NCBI RefSeq assembly: GCF_025949665.1 | Contig: NZ_JAPDFT010000001.1 | Location: 1,426,001 to 1,490,000 of the forward strand | Source of the DNA: Chryseobacterium viscerum | GTDB taxonomy: Bacteria > Bacteroidota > Bacteroidia > Flavobacteriales > Weeksellaceae | Length of the DNA stretch: 64,000 nt | Direction of reading: 5' to 3' | Part shown: piece by piece, positions 63,754 to 64,000 of the stretch | Layout of the letters: every line of letters starts with the position of its first letter | Numbering within the stretch: the first letter of the stretch is position 1 | Program-made: the position numbers and the translations under genes | The notes under the pieces: generated by a model | The model's database searches: none | Told to the model about the DNA's origin: nothing | What the model saw: only the letters and a program-made list of their open reading frames with translations

Positions 63754-64000
63754 TTATTTAACAACAAAAACAATATTAATAAAAGAACAGTCTGTGGCTG
63801 CAGCTTTTACATCATATGTCATTACGCCATCATCAGAAATAGAAATATTACTGAATACATTAGGGTCAGCATCAGTCACATAATAGTAAAGATCTTTGCT
63901 TGACGGGAAAAAAGGAATCGCGGCTGGAGCGCTGGTACTTTTCGCTTTTGGAGAACCAAACTGAGTTTTATAGAGTGTATATAAATCTTTGGTTCGGCCG
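63754..64000 (-). CDS. C-terminal end of an unidentified protein, cut by the window edge
   Basis: The last 81 codons of a gene whose start lies beyond the window. The visible sequence runs GRTKDLYTLYKTQFGSPKAK, then FPSSKDLYYYVTDADPNVFS and ends CSFINIVFVVK. The repeated DLY and the Asp-rich turn suggest a beta-rich extracellular protein. It is transcribed into the lectin-like gene. I do not recognise it. Confidence 0.65.
   Translation of the reverse strand, partial: GRTKDLYTLYKTQFGSPKAKSTSAPAAIPFFPSSKDLYYYVTDADPNVFSNISISDDGVMTYDVKAAATDCSFINIVFVVK

Overview
The window looks like a chromosomal piece of a member of the Bacteroidota, class Flavobacteriia, most probably Chryseobacterium or a close relative. 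This rests on AT-rich DNA, type IX secretion (T9SS) sorting domains, many -7 promoter boxes of the TAnnTTTG type, almost no Shine-Dalgarno sequences, GG-leader Cys-rich peptides with a KKLNKKEL-like leader, and the Bacteroidota form of ParE/ParC. No rRNA, tRNA, CRISPR array, insertion sequence or prophage was seen.

Layout. 1-2.9 kb: a truncated secreted protein gene, an orphan LuxR-type regulator and a hypothetical gene. 3.0-6.8 kb: oxidative pentose phosphate operon gnd-zwf-pgl. 6.8-9.4 kb: an unusual array of four repeated intergenic modules and two tandem tetR paralogs. Each module has a TetR-like palindrome, an outward minus-strand promoter, a structured core and a minus-strand intrinsic terminator, so I read them as four small RNA genes. 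9.4-15 kb: a four-gene operon (sorbitol-dehydrogenase-type small subunit, GMC flavoenzyme, VioB/ferritin-like protein, unknown 509-aa protein). 15.4-20.5 kb: an M20 amidohydrolase, RidA, an azoreductase with a divergent HxlR regulator and clear operator, a Crp-like regulator, and a MarR-UspA pair with a perfect palindrome upstream. 20.7-28.4 kb: a sphingomyelinase-like lipoprotein, a Bcr/CflA-type exporter, AraC, GNAT and MocR-type genes and a secreted M1-like peptidase.

28.8-43.2 kb is mostly housekeeping: a 58-aa histone H1-like gene, an M28 peptidase, a HAD phosphatase, Tex, YceI, TypA, a GHL10-type glycosidase lipoprotein, ferritin and YchF. Three GG-leader Cys-rich peptide genes lie at 43.3-46.1 kb and a fourth at 37.2 kb; all end in Cys-x4-Cys. 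44-48 kb also holds AraC, SDR, methionine-type aminotransferase and DUF2867 genes. 48-53 kb has a T9SS cargo protein and a propeller-type histidine kinase with its LytTR response regulator. 53-58.5 kb is parE, a membrane protein and parC. 58.5-62.2 kb has a rhomboid protease, a membrane-anchored AraC regulator and two NAD(P)-dependent dehydrogenase-like genes. The window ends in a lectin-like secreted protein and the 3' end of its upstream neighbour.

The best candidate for something undescribed is the tetR/small-RNA array at 6.8-8.7 kb. The GMC/ferritin-like operon and the Cys-framed GG-leader peptides come next. Start codons were chosen at conserved methionines or relative to predicted promoters, so several genes here are shorter than their longest open reading frame.
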